This document shows positions 42,819 to 50,265 of a stretch of DNA of 64,000 bases, one piece after another (the stretch's first letter is position 1; every line of letters begins with the position of its first letter). The position numbers were made by a program, and so were the translations under genes. The DNA is from Herbaspirillum sp. 3R11. Its GTDB lineage: Bacteria > Pseudomonadota > Gammaproteobacteria > Burkholderiales > Burkholderiaceae_D. The stretch spans positions 62,001 to 126,000 of the forward strand of contig NZ_SPNJ01000004.1 in the NCBI RefSeq assembly GCF_004563925.1, given 5' to 3'. The notes beneath the pieces are model-generated. The model saw only the letters and a list, made by a program, of their open reading frames with translations, was not told where the DNA came from and ran no database searches.

Positions 42819-43895
42819 ATGAAAAGATCAGTTGCCGCCCTTACCTGTGCCGGTGCCGCCGCCGGTGCGCTGATGCTTGCCCCCGCAGCGGTCAATGCGC
42901 AGGCCCGTGAAAAAGTCACCATCGCCATCGGCACTGACGTGCTCGACGCCTCGCAGGTCAACAACACCTCGCTGCCGATCTACACCAAGTGCTGGGAAAA
43001 CGCCGGCCTCGACGTCACGCTGCAGCCGACCAATTCCACCACCGCCATGCAGGCGGTGCTGACCGGCCAGGCCGACATGGTCAACATGGGTCCTGCAGCA
43101 GCCATCATCGCGCGCACCAAGGGCGCGCCGTTGAAGGCGGTGTACCTCAACATGCGCCACAACTTCCAGTTCCCGGTGGTGCTCGACTCGTCACCGGTCA
43201 AGACCATCAACGACTTCAAGGGTAAAACCATCGGCGTGCTGTCGTACGGCTCCCAGATGGTGCAGATCTTCAAGGGCATGCTGACCGAAGCCGGCATCAA
43301 TCCGGACAAGGACGTGACGTTTGTGGAAACCGGCTCCGGCGCGCAAGCCGTGACCGCGCTGTCGAAAGGCCGCGTCGACATCTGGGGTACCTGGGATTCG
43401 CAGATCGCCACGGCGGAAAACATGGGCCTGAAGCTGCGCCGCTTCTCCTCGCCGTTCGCAGAGAAACTCAACTTCGGCGGCTCCTACTTCGTGCGCGACG
43501 ACATGATCACCAAGCGTCCGCAGACCATCGAAAAAGTCTTGCGCTGCGTGGCTATGGGTTCGGTGACGGCGCTGGCCAATCCGCAGGGATCGCTGAAGGT
43601 GCACTGGAAAGTATTCCCGCTGACCAAGCCATCCAGCCTCGACGATGCTACAGCCATCAAGCAGGGCCTGCACATCATCCAGACACGTGGGGAATTCCTG
43701 AAACTGGAACCGGGCGTCAAGTGGGGGGAAATCCCGATCAGCGCGGTCGCCAACATGGTGGCGTTCATGAAGGCCAACAACGTCATCCAGACCAGCCCGA
43801 AACTGGAAGACCTCTACACCAACCAGTTCATCCCGGCGATCAACAACTTCGACACCGCCAAGGTGGTTGCGGCGGCCAAGGCGCTGCCGCAATAA
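42819..43895 (+). CDS. ABC transporter substrate-binding protein (SsuA/TauA, NMT1/THI5-like)
   Basis: A 358-residue periplasmic binding protein. The start at 42819 follows GAGGA and gives a signal peptide MKRSVAALTCAGAAAGALML ending AVNAQA. The mature part has the NitT/TauT pattern TSLPIYTKCWENAGLDVTLQ (early helix), ADMVNMGPAAAI and FKGKTIGV. It likely delivers substrate to the permease and ATPase at 29565-31234, which lack a binding protein of their own; both units share the same regulatory element. Confidence 0.9.
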   Translation: MKRSVAALTCAGAAAGALMLAPAAVNAQAREKVTIAIGTDVLDASQVNNTSLPIYTKCWENAGLDVTLQPTNSTTAMQAVLTGQADMVNMGPAAAIIARTKGAPLKAVYLNMRHNFQFPVVLDSSPVKTINDFKGKTIGVLSYGSQMVQIFKGMLTEAGINPDKDVTFVETGSGAQAVTALSKGRVDIWGTWDSQIATAENMGLKLRRFSSPFAEKLNFGGSYFVRDDMITKRPQTIEKVLRCVAMGSVTALANPQGSLKVHWKVFPLTKPSSLDDATAIKQGLHIIQTRGEFLKLEPGVKWGEIPISAVANMVAFMKANNVIQTSPKLEDLYTNQFIPAINNFDTAKVVAAAKALPQ

Positions 43896-43914
43896 ATACG
43901 GACAGCGATGCGCG

Positions 43915-44190
43915 TCAGGCCGGAACCGTGTTCCGGTCGGGCGCGGTCAGCCGCTCCAGCGTCCCCAGCCACTGCATCGCCATCTCGCGGCCATCGCCGC
44001 ACATCTCCGCCGACGCCTGCAATCCCGAGCAACACGCGGGCCGTTCCGGCTGACCGAAAATCGCACAACGCAAGTCATCCATCAATTGCACGCAAGGCAC
44101 GCCCGCCGGCTTGCCGTTCGGCATGCCGGGTATCGGACTGGAGATGGAAGGCGCAGTACAGCACGCGCCGCAGTTGGGGCGGCAGTTCAT
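43915..44190 (-). CDS. YkgJ family cysteine cluster protein
   Basis: A 91-residue protein starting [20 protein letters not shown]. The C-x3-C-x2-CC pattern plus later cysteines ([20 protein letters not shown], then PACCSG) is that of the YkgJ/UPF0153 zinc- or iron-binding family. An earlier ATG at 44229 would add 13 residues, but family members begin near MxC. Function is unknown. It is downstream of the TonB receptor on the same strand and may be co-transcribed. Confidence 0.85.
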   Translation of the reverse strand: MNCRPNCGACCTAPSISSPIPGMPNGKPAGVPCVQLMDDLRCAIFGQPERPACCSGLQASAEMCGDGREMAMQWLGTLERLTAPDRNTVPA

Positions 44191-44275
44191 TGCGATATGG
44201 TGAAACCAGAAACGAGAGAAGGTCGGCATTGTACCGCCGATTGAAAATGCTTCTCCCCTCCCACGCTTCCTCCGC

Positions 44276-46393
44276 TTAAAAGCGATAGCGCATCGATAGA
44301 TTCACCTGCGTCTTGGCGACCGGATCGATCAGCAGCCCTGCCGTGCTACCCACCGCAACTTCGCTGCTGTACTGATGCGGCTGCAGGACCAGACTGGCGG
44401 TCCAGTCGACCTTGCCGACCGAATACGTGCTGCGCAGGTCGTAGCGCGAGTACGGCCGCGAATAGCTCTTCACCAGCGGCGTCCCCGAGAAATACGGTAC
44501 GCCCGAGATGAAGTAGGCGTCGGCGTTGAACAGCAGTTTGCCCGCAGCAAATGGCGTCGCGTACGCCGCACCGGCCTTGTAGGTATCGCGCGGCACCGAC
44601 AAGTCGCTGGTGGTGCCCGGCGCCGCACTGTTGATGTGGGCGCGGATGATGCGGCCGAAGCTGCCGTAGATGCTGAAGTCGGGCGTGAAGTCGTAGCTGC
44701 TCTCCACCTCCCAGCCGTCGCGCGTGGTGTTGCCGACCGGGCCGAACACGTTCGGAGCGATCTGCGCGATTTCATTGTCGTTGACGGTGTGATAGCTGGC
44801 CGCGGACATGTGCCATTTCGACGTCGCGCGCAAGTTGAAACCGAAGTCGTAGGACGTGACCTTGGACGGTTTGAGATCCGGGAACGACGATCCGCCATTC
44901 GCCCCCAACGGCCCCAACGCACCGCTCGGACTCAGCTCGCTCTGCGCCGGTGAACGGAAGCCGCTGCCGCGATTGGCAAACAGATCGATGCTGCTGACCG
45001 GCGTCCACACCACACCGAATTTGGGCGTCGCCACGGATTGCTGGTAGCTCAAGGACGCGGCCGGCAACTTGCGGTTACTGATGTCGTAGTCGAAGGAATC
45101 CAGTCGCAGGCCGGCCAGCAGTTTGAGACTCTCGAACGGCTTGTACTGGCCTTGAGCGAACACGCCATACGTCACCAGATCGAGATCCTGGTCCAGGCTG
45201 TAGTTGGCGCCGGGCAGGCTGTTCGGCCAGTTCTGATTGAGCGCGGTGCCGACGTCGCGACGCACATCCGCGCCGAACGCCAGCGCCGCCTTGTCGCCGA
45301 ACAGCATGTCGTAGACGCCGCGCGCACCCATGATGCGGCGATCGTCCGCAGCCACGTTCAGGGCCGTGGCGCTGGCGCCGGTGGCGCGGCGGCGCTCGTA
45401 GTCTTCCACATAGGCCGAGACGCGCAAGCCTTCAGCGCCGCTGGCCGGCGCGCGCGACAGCACCAGGCTGCCGCGCCGGGCGTCTCCCCACAGCGGCGGC
45501 GAGCTTGGATCGCGTTGTGTATCGCTGACCTTGCCGCTGCGCAGGTCATTGACGTTGAGGAAGCCGGCGGCGTTCCAGTCGGACTTCTGATACGCGGCGC
45601 GCACTGCCCACAGGCTGTCGCCCTGGATCATCGACTCCTTGATGAACAGGCTGCCGCGCTCGCCGTCGCTGTTGGCGCGGAAGCCGCCGATCTTGTACAG
45701 GTCGGCCACGACCAGCGACTGGATCGGTCCCGATTTGCCCGATATCACAGCGTTGAGCCGTTTCGATCCCTGGCTGCCGACGCTGATGGCTATGCTGTTT
45801 TCGGCGACGTTGCGCGTGGTGATGCTGACGGCGCCGGAGCGGTTCTGATCACCGTAGAGCGCCGAGAATGGTCCCTTGATGACATCGATGCTGTCTATCA
45901 TTTCCGGGGTGAGCCAGGACATGTCGTTCATGCCGTGGTTGATCGCCGAGGACGGCAGGTTCTGCGGTACGCCATCAATGTAGACGGCCGTGTCGGCGCC
46001 GTGTGACGAGCTGAAGAATCCGCGCATCTTGATCGAGTTGCCGATGTCGCCCTGGTCCAGCGTGTGCGCCATAACGCCGGGTACGTGCCGCAGCAGGTCG
46101 GAGATATCGCGGCCGACATTGGTGCGATCGATCTCGGCGCGATCGATTACGGTGACGCTGGTCGGCAATCCACTGGTCTCGTTGCTGACGGCGGATTTGA
46201 CGACATTTCTGCTGTCGCTCTTGCCGGCGCTCACGGAGATTTCCGGCAGGCTGGATTCGTTGGTTTGCTGGGCAGAGACGGCGATACTGAAGCTTGCTGC
46301 AAGCAAACCCAGTGAATAGCGTGACGTATATTTTTTCGATGGCAGCGTCTTGCCGCGCAGGCGACCTGCGGCCTGCCGGATTTTATTGTTCAT
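44276..46393 (-). CDS. TonB-dependent outer membrane receptor
   Basis: A 705-residue receptor. An N-terminal signal region (about residues 1-42) is followed by a candidate TonB box (LPEISVSAG), the plug domain (about 70-180, with [25 protein letters not shown]) and a 22-strand barrel ending LSMRYRF, the aromatic terminus needed for outer-membrane insertion. It lies 21 bp after the DUF4198 gene. This pair is common in metal (Ni, Co, Zn) uptake loci. No siderophore genes are near. The ligand is inferred, not shown. Confidence 0.93.
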   Translation of the reverse strand: MNNKIRQAAGRLRGKTLPSKKYTSRYSLGLLAASFSIAVSAQQTNESSLPEISVSAGKSDSRNVVKSAVSNETSGLPTSVTVIDRAEIDRTNVGRDISDLLRHVPGVMAHTLDQGDIGNSIKMRGFFSSSHGADTAVYIDGVPQNLPSSAINHGMNDMSWLTPEMIDSIDVIKGPFSALYGDQNRSGAVSITTRNVAENSIAISVGSQGSKRLNAVISGKSGPIQSLVVADLYKIGGFRANSDGERGSLFIKESMIQGDSLWAVRAAYQKSDWNAAGFLNVNDLRSGKVSDTQRDPSSPPLWGDARRGSLVLSRAPASGAEGLRVSAYVEDYERRRATGASATALNVAADDRRIMGARGVYDMLFGDKAALAFGADVRRDVGTALNQNWPNSLPGANYSLDQDLDLVTYGVFAQGQYKPFESLKLLAGLRLDSFDYDISNRKLPAASLSYQQSVATPKFGVVWTPVSSIDLFANRGSGFRSPAQSELSPSGALGPLGANGGSSFPDLKPSKVTSYDFGFNLRATSKWHMSAASYHTVNDNEIAQIAPNVFGPVGNTTRDGWEVESSYDFTPDFSIYGSFGRIIRAHINSAAPGTTSDLSVPRDTYKAGAAYATPFAAGKLLFNADAYFISGVPYFSGTPLVKSYSRPYSRYDLRSTYSVGKVDWTASLVLQPHQYSSEVAVGSTAGLLIDPVAKTQVNLSMRYRF

Positions 46394-46414
46394 GGTCCTT
46401 CCCCTGGCTTGTTT

Positions 46415-47152
46415 TTAGTGGTCGTGATCGTGTGCGGCGTAGTCGGGCGTGAAGGTCTTCGGACCTTTTGGCTGCACCACGGTCAGGCCGAGGCGATGGC
46501 GGATGCGCTCGAAGTGTTTGCCCTCGAAGTCGCCGCTGACGTCTTCGAAGCAGGTCGCCTCGATCACGTAGTTGCCGCGCCATGGCGTCGCGATGGTTGC
46601 CAGACCTGCGGCGTCGGTGCGCAGATCGGTAATCCAGCCGTTCGGGGCGATCAGCTTGGCCTTGAACTTTGCCAGCGGCGCACCTTTGAAGCTGAATTTC
46701 AGTTGATTGGCGACGCCGGTAGGAACCGCATCCAGATCCAGCGCGGCCGGAAAGACGCGATCGATCTGTACGTGACGGACATAGAAATTGAGTTTGAGAA
46801 TGCCGAGCTTGTAGGCGCTCAGGTCCTTGACCGGCACCGAGACGTCCTGTCCGATCAGGCTTTCGTTGGCGGAGAGCGCCGGCGCGGTGGCGAAACCGTC
46901 GTGCGTCTTCCTTGCCGTGCGGGACGTCGTGACGACGTCGTCTTTCTTGTGCTGCTGCACGCTGAGGGTCAGGTTGGCGAATTCGTCGAGCCGACCCGGC
47001 GAAGCTTCACGCACGTTTTCGTCGACGCCGCCGAAGTAGATCAGATTGCCTTTGGATGTGTTTTCGGACCAGAGATAGTGCGCTTGCGCAGGCAGCGAGG
47101 CGAGCAGGGACAAGGCCGCGCAGATCAGTGCGGCCGAAGTGATTTTTTTCAT
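46415..47152 (-). CDS. DUF4198 domain-containing periplasmic protein
   Basis: A 245-residue secreted protein with signal peptide MKKITSAALICAALSLLASL ending PAQA. The mature protein begins HYLWSEN, the amino-terminal histidine typical of DUF4198 (CbiK/NikM-like) metal-binding proteins. It ends AAHDHDH, a histidine-rich tail able to bind Ni, Co or Zn. It is first in an operon with the TonB receptor. Two dyad operators bracket the promoter. The metal is not identified. Confidence 0.88.
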   Translation of the reverse strand: MKKITSAALICAALSLLASLPAQAHYLWSENTSKGNLIYFGGVDENVREASPGRLDEFANLTLSVQQHKKDDVVTTSRTARKTHDGFATAPALSANESLIGQDVSVPVKDLSAYKLGILKLNFYVRHVQIDRVFPAALDLDAVPTGVANQLKFSFKGAPLAKFKAKLIAPNGWITDLRTDAAGLATIATPWRGNYVIEATCFEDVSGDFEGKHFERIRHRLGLTVVQPKGPKTFTPDYAAHDHDH

Positions 47153-47235
47153 ATTGTCGTGAAGAAGGAAGCGGATGGAAGGTCGTGCGTAGCTCGCTCC
47201 GGCGTCTGGCTGGCGAAATCAATACGCACTCATTT

Positions 47236-47291
47236 TGCAACAGTGTTGCATTATGCCCGCATTACAATCCATTTGCAACATAGTTGCAAAT
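47236..47291. promoter_or_regulatory. Two TGCAAC-N3-GTTGCA operators around the DUF4198-TonB promoter
   Basis: Operator 1 (47236-47250) is TGCAAC-AGT-GTTGCA. Operator 2 (47271-47291) has 9-bp arms ATTTGCAAC and GTTGCAAAT around ATA. On the minus strand -35 TTGCAA (47273-47278) lies inside operator 2. The -10 CATAAT (47250-47255) abuts operator 1 after a 17-bp spacer, so operator 1 sits on the start point. This is a classic repressor layout. A Fur-superfamily metal sensor such as Zur is a plausible ligand; the divergent LysR protein is another. Confidence 0.7.
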
Positions 47292-47398
47292 TACGATTGA
47301 ATCACCCCGATGCCACACTCCATACGCCGCGCGCGCCGCTGCGGCATAATCCCTCAGACAACATCAAAGATCGCATCACGATCAACAAGGGAAGGCGC

Positions 47399-48307
47399 AT
47401 GACGCAAGATCTGAACGACCTCTATTACTTCGCGCAGGTGGTGGACCATCGCGGCTTCGCCGCCGCCGGTCGCGCGCTGGGCATTCCCAAATCGAAACTG
47501 AGCCGGCGCATCGCGCAACTGGAAGAACGCCTCGGTGCACGCCTGATCCAGCGTTCCACGCGCAGCCTGTCGGTGACCGAAATCGGGCAGAGTTATTACG
47601 AGCACTGCAAGGCGATGCTGGTGGAAGCCGAGGCTGCGCAAGAGGCCGTCGAACGCAATCGCGCCGAACCGCAAGGCACGGTGCGGCTGACCTGTCCGGT
47701 GGCGTTGCTGCATGGTCGCGTAGGCGTGATGCTGGCTGATTTCCTGATCGAACATCCGCGCGTGACCTTGCAGGTGGAGTCGACCAACCGGCGCGTCGAC
47801 GTCGTCAACGAAGGCATTGACGTCGCACTGCGCGTGTTGTTGCCGCCGCTGCAGGACAGCGATCTGGTGCTGAAGATTTTTGGCGTGCGCCACTGGTGCT
47901 TGACCGCCAGTCCGACCCTGCTGGAAAAATGCCGCGTCCCGGAAGTGCCGGCCGACTTGCACCGTTTTCCCAGCATGAGCCTGGCGATCCCGGTGGAACA
48001 GCATGTCTGGCATCTGGAAAACGCCGACGGCGAATCTGCATCGATCCGTCACACGCCGCGCCTGATGACCGACGATGCCACGGCGCTCAAGCGCGCAGCA
48101 ATCGCCGGCGCCGGCATCGTCTATCTGCCGACCATGGTGGTGATTGATGAATTGCGCAGCGGTGCGCTGGTGAAGGTCTTGCCCGAATGGTCGCCGAAAT
48201 CCGGCATCATCCACGCCGTGTATTCGTCACGGCGCTTCCTGTTGCCGTCGGTGCGCCAGCTGATCGACTTCCTCGCCAAACGCTTCGACGAGCTCGAAGA
48301 CTACTGA
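47399..48307 (+). CDS. LysR family transcriptional regulator
   Basis: A 302-residue LysR protein. The winged helix-turn-helix is at about residues 1-62 (DLYYFAQVVDHRGFAAAGRA, then LGIPKSKLSRRIAQLEERLG). A two-lobed effector domain follows, starting with GTVRLTCPVALLHGRVGVML near 94. It is the aerobic-type subgroup with DLNDLYYFAQV. The 3' end overlaps the convergent pirin gene by 7 bp. It is divergent from the DUF4198-TonB operon. In many Proteobacteria a LysR gene of this subgroup neighbours a pirin gene and controls it. Confidence 0.93.
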   Translation: MTQDLNDLYYFAQVVDHRGFAAAGRALGIPKSKLSRRIAQLEERLGARLIQRSTRSLSVTEIGQSYYEHCKAMLVEAEAAQEAVERNRAEPQGTVRLTCPVALLHGRVGVMLADFLIEHPRVTLQVESTNRRVDVVNEGIDVALRVLLPPLQDSDLVLKIFGVRHWCLTASPTLLEKCRVPEVPADLHRFPSMSLAIPVEQHVWHLENADGESASIRHTPRLMTDDATALKRAAIAGAGIVYLPTMVVIDELRSGALVKVLPEWSPKSGIIHAVYSSRRFLLPSVRQLIDFLAKRFDELEDY

Positions 48308-49080
48308 AGCACCGCGCTGCCGACGTCCAGAGGGTCGCCGCTCAACAGCAGCGCCGTGGTATCCGCGCGGGTTTCCAGGAACAAGCCGCTGCCGGGACGA
48401 TCCAGCATGACGACTTCGCCGCCCAGCGCTGCATGGTCGCCGTTGATCAGCACCGATCCGCTCAGGATCGCCAGCAACAGCGTGCGACCTTCGACGGTCT
48501 TGAATTCACTCGTGCAGCGTGCATTCAACTGCAATTCCCATACATCGAAGGCCGACGTGGTCGGCATCGCGCCACGCCGGTTCAGGCAATCGCCTGCGAT
48601 CACGCGGATGCTGCCGGCGCCGTCGGGCAAAGCGATGGAGGGGATTTTGTCGGCGGCGACAGTCTTGCCGGTGCACGACAAGGACGCCTGCGTCGGCGCA
48701 TCTATCCACAACTGCAGCACTTGCGGCGACGCTTCACGCTTGCCGCTGCGATTTGCGGCCGCACGAAAAATTCCAGCATCCTGTTCGGCGGTCACGCTGC
48801 GGTATTGCACGTCGCCGGCATTGAGGACCTGCTTCTTGCCATCGGCGTCGACATATTCCAGGCGACCTTGCTGCACCATGGTCAACACTTTGCAGCCGCG
48901 ATACAGCTGGCGCGCGCAGACATCCGGTGCGGTGCTGTCCGCCGATCCGACATGATCGAGCAGCAGGAAGGGGCTGACGTGCTGCCCCAGCATGCGCTTT
49001 GAAAACAGCGTATGCGCGAGCAAGCCGTCGCCGATGCGATGCTGCCTGGAACTGCTGTAGATACCGAGGATTTTTTTCAT
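48301..49080 (-). CDS. Pirin-like cupin protein with lost metal ligands
   Basis: A 259-residue bicupin resembling pirin: HRIGDGLLAHTLFSKRMLGQ and HVSPFLLLDHVGSADS match the N-terminal pirin pattern. At the metal site, where pirins read H-P-H-R-G-x-E, this protein has ARQLYRGCKV, and where they have H-S-E it has AEQDAGIF. The usual His and Glu ligands are therefore missing. It is probably a non-metal, non-quercetinase relative. Function unknown. Confidence 0.8.
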   Translation of the reverse strand: MKKILGIYSSSRQHRIGDGLLAHTLFSKRMLGQHVSPFLLLDHVGSADSTAPDVCARQLYRGCKVLTMVQQGRLEYVDADGKKQVLNAGDVQYRSVTAEQDAGIFRAAANRSGKREASPQVLQLWIDAPTQASLSCTGKTVAADKIPSIALPDGAGSIRVIAGDCLNRRGAMPTTSAFDVWELQLNARCTSEFKTVEGRTLLLAILSGSVLINGDHAALGGEVVMLDRPGSGLFLETRADTTALLLSGDPLDVGSAVLQ

Positions 49081-49086
49081 GATAAG

Positions 49087-49164
49087 CGCCGGTTCCGAAC
49101 TGCGAACCGGCGTTTCCGATGATCCGCCGACAAGACCGGAAGGCGGGGTTCGACCGGTCTTGTC
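49087..49164. repeat. Two strong hairpins upstream of the pirin-like gene
   Basis: Hairpin 1: CGCCGGTTC / GAACCGGCG (49087-49095, 49104-49112), 8-nt loop. Hairpin 2: GACAAGACCGG / CCGGTCTTGTC (49129-49139, 49154-49164), 14-nt loop. The 12-mer TCAACGATTGTT repeats at 49181-49192 and 49199-49210. They occupy the 136-bp gap between the DUF4148 stop and the pirin-like start. Neither hairpin has a good T-run, so they may be leader structures. Confidence 0.6.
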
Positions 49165-49216
49165 AGCGTTGGGAAATTGCTCAACGATTGTTGATTGTTC
49201 AACGATTGTTCAGCGA

Positions 49217-49495
49217 TCAGGCGCCGTTGAAATCTGTACCGCCATGTTGACGGGCTTGCTTCAGTTCCTCAACAACAGCCTGACGCGAGACGGTCGACTT
49301 GTGCTGCACTTCAACCGGATACACGTCGTTGTTGATGATCTCGCCGTTGGCACGCGCTTGCTTCAATTCTTCGATGACCTCGGCACGGGTCTTGTGCGAG
49401 ACGAATTGCGTTTCAGGTGGATAAACTTCTTCAGCCATGGCGCTGCCGACGATGGAGAGGAAAAGCAGGCCGCTGGCGATTTTCTTGATATTCAT
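49217..49495 (-). CDS. Small secreted DUF4148-type protein
   Basis: A 92-residue protein with signal peptide MNIKKIASGLLFLSIVGSAM ending AMA. The mature part has two similar units: SHKTRAEVIEELKQARANGE and STVSRQAVVEELKQARQHGG, each a short helix of the DUF4148 (RAEV-x-EL) type. AAGGA precedes the ATG. DUF4148 proteins are abundant small exported proteins in Burkholderiales and have no assigned function. Confidence 0.82.
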   Translation of the reverse strand: MNIKKIASGLLFLSIVGSAMAEEVYPPETQFVSHKTRAEVIEELKQARANGEIINNDVYPVEVQHKSTVSRQAVVEELKQARQHGGTDFNGA

Positions 49496-49586
49496 GATGG
49501 TTCCTTGGTGAGGTGGTTTGCTTGCTGCCGGGCTTCTCATGAAAGCCGGCAACGGAAATATTGGTGTTGCCTGGTAGCGCCGGGGA

Positions 49587-49847
49587 TTAACGCAGATACA
49601 GCGTTTCGGTGTAAGTCAGCGGCTCGTGGCGTGCCAGCTTTTGCTGGATTTCCTGACGCTTGATCGAGGACTTGGTAGGCGTCTTTGCGGTTTGCTGGAT
49701 GCTGACCGGCTGCGCTTGCGCAGTGTCGGACGGTTCGTTGGCGGCCAGGGCGCTGCCGGCGGCGAAGGTGCCGGCGACGGCGACCAGCAGGACGGCGGCG
49801 GTGAGTTGCAGGACGCTGCGGTCCAGACGTGCGGTAGTGGTGTTCAT
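49587..49847 (-). CDS. Small secreted hypothetical protein
   Basis: An 86-residue protein. A signal segment (DRSVLQLTAAVLLVAVAG, cleaved near ALAAN) precedes a short Gln/Thr-rich linker and an alpha-helical C-terminus, SIKRQEIQQKLARHEPLTY. That helix resembles one unit of the neighbouring DUF4148-type protein, so the two may be diverged relatives. The start MNTTTAR at 49847 is chosen because the downstream signal peptide has a normal n-region. Function unknown. Confidence 0.7.
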   Translation of the reverse strand: MNTTTARLDRSVLQLTAAVLLVAVAGTFAAGSALAANEPSDTAQAQPVSIQQTAKTPTKSSIKRQEIQQKLARHEPLTYTETLYLR

Positions 49848-50018
49848 GGTGATGCTCCTTCTTTGCATTGTGTGCGTTGTTAGCGTTGTGCTTGTGGCAA
49901 CGAAGCGTTCGAAGCCTTCCGGTAAAGCGCAGCGGCGTTTGCTGTAGTGAGGTGCAAGTGCGACTGCTTGGACTCAAGTGTAGGTTTTGCATTGAAAGTG
50001 CACTAGGAGGCAAAATCC

Positions 50019-50052
50019 GGATTCATCGTTCTATCAGTAGAACGATGAATCC
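50019..50052. repeat. Perfect 14-bp hairpin GGATTCATCGTTCT / AGAACGATGAATCC
   Basis: Arms at 50019-50032 and 50039-50052 with a 6-nt loop ATCAGT. No T-run follows on the plus strand. As DNA it is a long perfect dyad suitable for a dimeric regulator; as RNA it is a strong hairpin. Confidence 0.75.
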
Positions 50053-50133
50053 CCTTGAATTCCCGCCTTCCGTCCGCGAACGGGGAACGCCCTCGCGCCG
50101 CGCGGTAGCGCCCGGCCTTCTGCAGGAGGGCAT

Positions 50134-50193
50134 ATGGATATCTGTTTATCTTCGTTATCAAGCGAGTTTTGCTGCCAGATAATCGGCGCTTGA
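50134..50193 (+). CDS. Cysteine-containing leader peptide (uORF), 19 aa
   Basis: ATG at 50134, preceded by AGGAGG (50124-50129), opens a 19-codon frame, MDICLSSLSSEFCCQIIGA, ending in TGA at 50193, immediately followed by an ATG at 50194. It has three cysteines, two adjacent (residues 13-14), and five serines. It lies 72 bp before the probable start of the sulfur-type operon. A Shine-Dalgarno much better than that of the main gene and the Cys codons suggest a leader peptide sensing cysteine or charged tRNA-Cys. Expression is not proven. Confidence 0.5.
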   Translation: MDICLSSLSSEFCCQIIGA

Positions 50194-50265
50194 ATGTACC
50201 GACTTGCTTCGTCGCAAGTCCGTGCGCATTCCGATCATCGCGAAGCAGATAACCCGAGGCAACCC

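Larger units (their letters stand above)
49848..50265. promoter_or_regulatory. Regulatory region upstream of the sulfur-type operon
   Basis: A 418-bp gap between divergent genes. It holds a perfect 14-bp hairpin (50019-50052), a GC-rich stretch with short imperfect dyads (50065-50120), and a short ORF with AGGAGG (50134-50193) directly before the acyl-CoA-dehydrogenase-like gene. Confidence 0.65.

Noticed and set aside
42745-42822. Short ORF of 25 codons ending ATGA with the binding-protein start
   Set aside because: Weak ribosome site and overlap with the inverted repeat; mentioned with the repeat but not called as a gene.
50194-50265. N-terminal extension of the acyl-CoA-dehydrogenase-like protein from ATG 50194
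   Set aside because: The added 24 residues are polar and unlike the family; ATG 50266 has GAGG upstream. It remains possible through coupling to the leader ORF.
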